Below are positions 60,778 through 64,000 of a stretch of 64,000 nucleotides of DNA, piece by piece. Origin of the DNA: Eutreptiella sp. 'Long Island Sound 2002' (taxonomy: Eukaryota > Euglenozoa > Euglenophyceae > Eutreptiales > Eutreptiaceae); assembly GCA_964036045.1 (NCBI GenBank), contig OZ038382.1:79831918-79895917 (forward strand), in the 5' to 3' direction. The notes under the pieces are model-generated. The model made no database searches. It was not told where the DNA came from and worked only from the letters and a program-made list of their open reading frames with translations. Position numbers and translations under genes: made by a program. Position 1 is the stretch's first letter. The number at the start of each line of letters is the position of its first letter.

Positions 60778-61366
60778 CCCCGTTACCCAGCAAACCACCA
60801 CCACAGGGCGCCACGCCAGGGCCCCGCCAAGAAGTCACCAAACAAACCGGAGGCCGAAGGACGCCAACACACATGACAGCGGGCACCACTACGCCCATGG
60901 GCACCGAAATCAGGCCCGCTACGGTCGCAACTGCCTTACCGAGCCAAAGCCCAAACACATATTAAACCCGAGCCACACCCCGAAACCGCTAACCCTTGAC
61001 TTCTAACCAGGCCCGCCAGGGGAACAACGTAGCCACAGCCCACACCCACAGCCCACAGAGCTGCCTAACCAGCCAGCTCCAGAAGCAAAGAGACACCTAA
61101 CCAAACCCACCTTGGCCCATACCCGTGTACATCAAAAAGCGCGAGCCGCACCCCTGGGGTGCGACTGCCGCCACAGCAATGACGACACACGCCAGAAGAC
61201 ACAACACTATTGCACCACCGCACCAGCTGCCCGTGCCTGTGCCTGCAGTGTACGCGCGGCCCTGTTTTTTTTTCTTTTTTTTTCCATCAAACAGAAAAAA
61301 AGAAAATCAGGGGGGGGGGAAGAGGGACACAACCACCAATGGCACACGCACTGCACACAGCGCGCA
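60778..61366. other. Flank of LINE C copy 2 with a T/A hairpin
   Basis: I see no gene. At about 61,264-61,305 a T-rich tract (nine-T runs with one C) is followed by ACAGAAAAAAAGAAAATC, able to pair as a long A/T hairpin, then a run of G. This could be a decayed 3' tail. Confidence 0.35.
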
Positions 61367-62015
61367 CACCGGTGAACGAGTGCCACGAGGGCCAGGACAC
61401 CGCACACGCTCGTTCACCGAGGGCAACAAAGGGACGAGACACCACGGCCTGGCACACCGGTGAACAGGAGCCAAGAGGCCCGGGACACCGCGCACGCAAA
61501 GCAACACACCGAGCGAGCGCACCGGTGAACAGGAGCCAAGTGGCCAAGGACGCCACACACGCAACACAACACACCGAGCGGACACACCGGTGAACAGGAG
61601 CCAAGTGGCCCAGGACACCGCAGACACAACACAACAAACCGCGCGGGCACACCGGTGAACAGGAGCCAAGTGGCCCAGGACAGGGCACAAACAAAACAGA
61701 ACACAGAGCAGGCACACCGGTGAACAGGAACCAAGTGACCCAGGACACCGCGCACGCAAAGCAACACACGGAGCAGGCGCACCGGCGAACAGGAGCGAAG
61801 TGGCCGAGGACACCACACACGCAACACAACACACCCAGCGGGCACACCCGTGAACGGGAGTGAAGGGGCCCGGGACACGGCACGCGCAACGCACCACACC
61901 AAGCGGGCGCACCGGTGAACAGGAGCCAAGTGGCCCAGGACACCGCAGAAACAGCACAACAAACCGCGCGAGCACACCGGTGAACAGGAGCCAAGAGGCC
62001 CGGGACACCCCGCAC
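61367..62015. repeat. 65-bp minisatellite, about ten units
   Basis: CACCGGTGAACAGGAGCCAAGTGGCCCAGGACACCGC-type units begin at 61,455, 61,520, 61,585, 61,650, 61,715, 61,780, 61,845, 61,910 and 61,975, each exactly 65 bases apart, with a first irregular unit at 61,367 (88 bases). The second half of each unit (GCAACACACCGAGCGGGC-like) varies more. Because 65 is not a multiple of three, minus-strand open frames through the array cycle every three units and are not coding. Confidence 0.9.
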
Positions 62016-62595
62016 ACATAGGGCGGACGAGGGACAGGAAAGAACCAACACCCCATGGGTTGGACACGACGGCGCGACCCGGCCGACACACCGGGCCAGG
62101 GGCAGGAGCGGTACTCCAAGGCCACTGGTCTGAGCCCGGCCAGGCTGCATCGGGGACCATGGCAAACGTCAGCCGGAGCCATGGAAGCAACCGGTGACAG
62201 GAGAGCCGGTACACAGTCCAAGAGGGGGTCGCCTGCCAGGCAGAGTGGCCCCGCAACTGTAACCACAAGGGTGAGGCGGTCGTACCGTAGACAAGCGGGA
62301 GCAATATGCCTTGTGGTGAGAGATACTCCACACGGCTGGGCAGCCCCCAGAGCTGCCGCTCAAAGGAGGGGGCATGTGGCCCTACCCATTGACACATGTG
62401 GGGACACCCTCCCACCTGGGACACATGGACTGGGTGGCCGCGACAATGCCTTCCCAAGCACATGCGGGAGCGGCTCAAGAGAAACCTGACATAGGGCAGT
62501 GGGAGGGACATGACGTCCCCTTGGTAAGAACTTTCTCCTGCTTTGTCAAACGAGGCATCCCGAGCTCCCGAAGATACCTACCTACCCTACCTACC
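62016..62595. other. Unassigned segment between minisatellite and LINE C copy 3
   Basis: A mixed-composition, G-rich stretch. One plus frame (62,055-62,489, 144 codons) is open, Arg/Gly-rich and without motifs. The end at about 62,565-62,597 is a short (CTAC) microsatellite, TACCTACCTACCCTACCTAC. I recognise no RNA gene, though the segment looks structured. Confidence 0.35.
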
Positions 62596-64000
62596 TGAAG
62601 GAGACGAAAAACGGACACGCACGAAGAGGCAGCCAACACCGCGGAAAGAATTATTGGATGGTATGAGTGTATGCCACCTCGATGAAACACGCACATACAA
62701 GAAGAGCCAGAGGTATGCACGGTGCCCACAAGCAAGTGCGACGAGAGCAACAAGCAAGAGCAAGCGAGGCAACAGCAACGTACACGCTCGCCTTGTGACC
62801 AAACACCCCGTCCCCACAGAACGCTCTCATAGGTCGCCAACACCGTACAAGTGGTATGGAGAAAAACCACGACACCGCCACACACACACACAAACCACAT
62901 TAGGAGATAACCCCGCCGTAGCAACGCGGACACCCACCGCCGCCAACGAAGTGCACATGCCTATGTCATCGTCAATACCGCCACCCCCGCAATAGCCCAC
63001 ACCCCCATCCTTCCGTTTTTCCAAAGGACCAAGAAGGAGAGAAGGAGGAGGACCCGGAGAGCGAGGAAGTAGGCAAAGGGAAAAACCGAGTCACACACAA
63101 GGACGCAAGCGAGGCAGAGGAAAATGCACGCCAGGGAGGAGGGCAGACCAACTGAGAGTAGAGGAAAGGGTAAGGAGCGCCCCAACAAAGCAGGAAGAAG
63201 GAGGGTGGCCAGCAGCCAAGCGAGGGACGCCCGCGGGCAAGGGGGCACAGCCACAAGCCACGGCAAGCACAAGGCTAAGAGGTAGCGCAAGAGAGGGGGG
63301 CAGAGGGGGGCAGACGAAGGGCGGCAGCACAGCGCACCACAGCACCACCGGACACACTGCACCGCCACGCACCCGCCAGCACACAAACACCGCACAGGCA
63401 CCACACACACCACACGCACCAACGCCGGGCCGCCCGCCCCAGGGACGGGCGGCACACCCACGTCCACACACCCGCGCCCACGGCAAGTGAGCGACAGGCC
63501 CTAGCTGCCCGCCCAACAGACAGGCAGCCAGGGGAGGGCGAGCGCCGGACCCCAGGGGGGCCCCTCACAACAGCGCGGGGCGTCCCCCCCGGGGACGCCC
63601 TCCCTACAGCGCGCAACGCCGGCTCACAAGAGCGCACGCTGTGGGGCCGCCGCTGGGTCCGCACGCCCACACCACCCGCGCCCGAGAAACACGCGTCGCA
63701 GAGCCCCGGCCGCCCGCCCCAAGGGACGGGCGGCCGGGGGAGGGACAGTGCCTGACACTAGACGCCCCTCACAACGGTGGAAGGCCACCCCCCCCAAAAC
63801 GGCCTCCCACCACCCCCGCGGCACGCAGCCCCCCGCAGGGCATGCACGCCAAAGGGACAGTGCCCCGCCCCCACGCCCGCACACTCGCGCCCACAGTAAA
63901 TGGGCAGCGGACCCCGACAGCCCGCACTAAGGACGGGCAGCCGGGGAAGAACGAGCGCCTGGCTTCAGACGCCCCTCACAACGGCTCAAGCCGCCCCCCC
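62596..64000 (+). mobile_element. LINE C copy 3, leader only, runs off the window
   Basis: It joins the LINE C leader at GGAGACGAAAAACGGACACG (matching 27,560 and 51,224), directly after the CTAC repeats. It follows the other copies to about 63,832 (GGCACGCAGCCCCC). There copies 1 and 2 enter RT, whereas this copy continues into another unit of the GC hairpin repeat. No RT is present before the window ends. It is truncated at its 5' end relative to copies 1 and 2. Confidence 0.7.
63420..63990 (+). repeat. GC hairpin subrepeats, copy 3, extended
   Basis: Units start near 63,456, 63,661 and 63,868, about 205 bases apart, with hairpins near 63,430, 63,505, 63,706 (GGCCGCCCG...CGGGCGGCC) and 63,920. 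Copies 1 and 2 have two such units before RT; here there are three. Confidence 0.6.

Larger units (their letters stand above)
48707..60780 (+). mobile_element. LINE C copy 2
   Basis: A 12.1-kb copy directly following copy 1 in the same orientation, uninterrupted by other elements. It keeps the end of pol, the RING finger and the unnamed domain that copy 1 lost. It carries two compensating frameshifts in RT, stops in RNase H and after it, a frameshift before the knuckle, and a CGA-to-TGA stop in the Ulp1-like domain. No endonuclease. The 3' end is taken as just past the terminal ORF. Confidence 0.75.

Noticed and set aside
61367-62015. CRISPR-like appearance (regular repeats with variable parts)
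   Set aside because: Units are contiguous 65-mers whose variable halves are related to each other; the context is eukaryotic retroelements with no cas genes.
61414-62511. Minus-strand open frame of 365 codons through the minisatellite, Cys/Leu/Val-rich and repeat-like
   Set aside because: The 65-bp unit is not a multiple of three and all frames are open through it; the peptide is a by-product of the tandem repeat.
62016-62595. A structured RNA or ribosomal fragment
   Set aside because: The sequence looked structured but I could match no conserved rRNA, snRNA or 7SL core.
1-64000. Telomeric or bacterial-type signals (telomere repeats, ribosome-binding sites, operons)
   Set aside because: No telomere-like arrays were found; purine-rich tracts before Met codons are compositional in a eukaryotic repeat region.

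Overview
This window reads as repeat-dense nuclear DNA of a GC-rich eukaryote with a large genome. An alga or other protist is my guess from the style of the retroelements; nothing here fixes the lineage. I see no bacterial gene order, no rRNA, no telomere repeat and no convincing intact host gene. Almost everything recognisable comes from retrotransposons, most of them damaged.

Layout. 1-3,660 (+): remnant of a non-LTR element (LINE A) with the C-terminal part of an APE endonuclease, a frameshifted reverse transcriptase (RT), an RNase H and a terminal zinc knuckle. 3,900-7,160: short repeats, namely A/C-rich tandem units, 15-nt self-complementary repeats and a two-copy 378-bp repeat, plus one possible host exon on the minus strand near 6,000. 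About 7,600-22,830 (-): a roughly 15-kb LINE (LINE B) with several unrecognised leading ORFs, an APE endonuclease, an RT, a zinc knuckle, and then, unusually, a RING finger and a Ulp1-like (SUMO-protease fold) domain downstream. 22,830-25,040: AT-richer DNA with a degenerate 185-bp tandem repeat, an inverted repeat and a tRNA-like sequence. 25,043-48,706 and 48,707-60,780 (+): two head-to-tail copies of a third LINE-like unit (LINE C), related to LINE B in RT, RNase H, zinc knuckle, RING and Ulp1-like parts. Copy 1 is split at 30,105-43,204 by a 13.1-kb Ty3/gypsy LTR retrotransposon on the minus strand, with two 2,365-bp LTRs and a 200-base assembly gap inside gag. 61,367-62,015: a regular 65-bp minisatellite. 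62,596-64,000: the 5' part of a third LINE C copy.

How the parts fit. In LINE B and LINE C the order is APE (missing in C) - RT - RNase H (deleted in B) - zinc knuckle - RING - unnamed domain - Pro/His-rich spacer - Ulp1-like domain. Finding a RING-like and a SUMO-protease-like domain together in the same position in two diverged families is the most interesting observation here. If alignment with Ulp1 is right, the nucleophilic cysteine is missing in both families, so the domain may bind rather than cleave. The gypsy element has a tRNA-iMet-type primer site, a polypurine tract and gag-PR-RT-RH-IN, but its RT, RNase H and integrase active sites each carry a substitution and it is frameshifted, so it looks dead.

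Many GC-rich reading frames here are open by composition alone. I list only those supported by motifs or by conservation between copies. Percent identities and boundaries are by eye.
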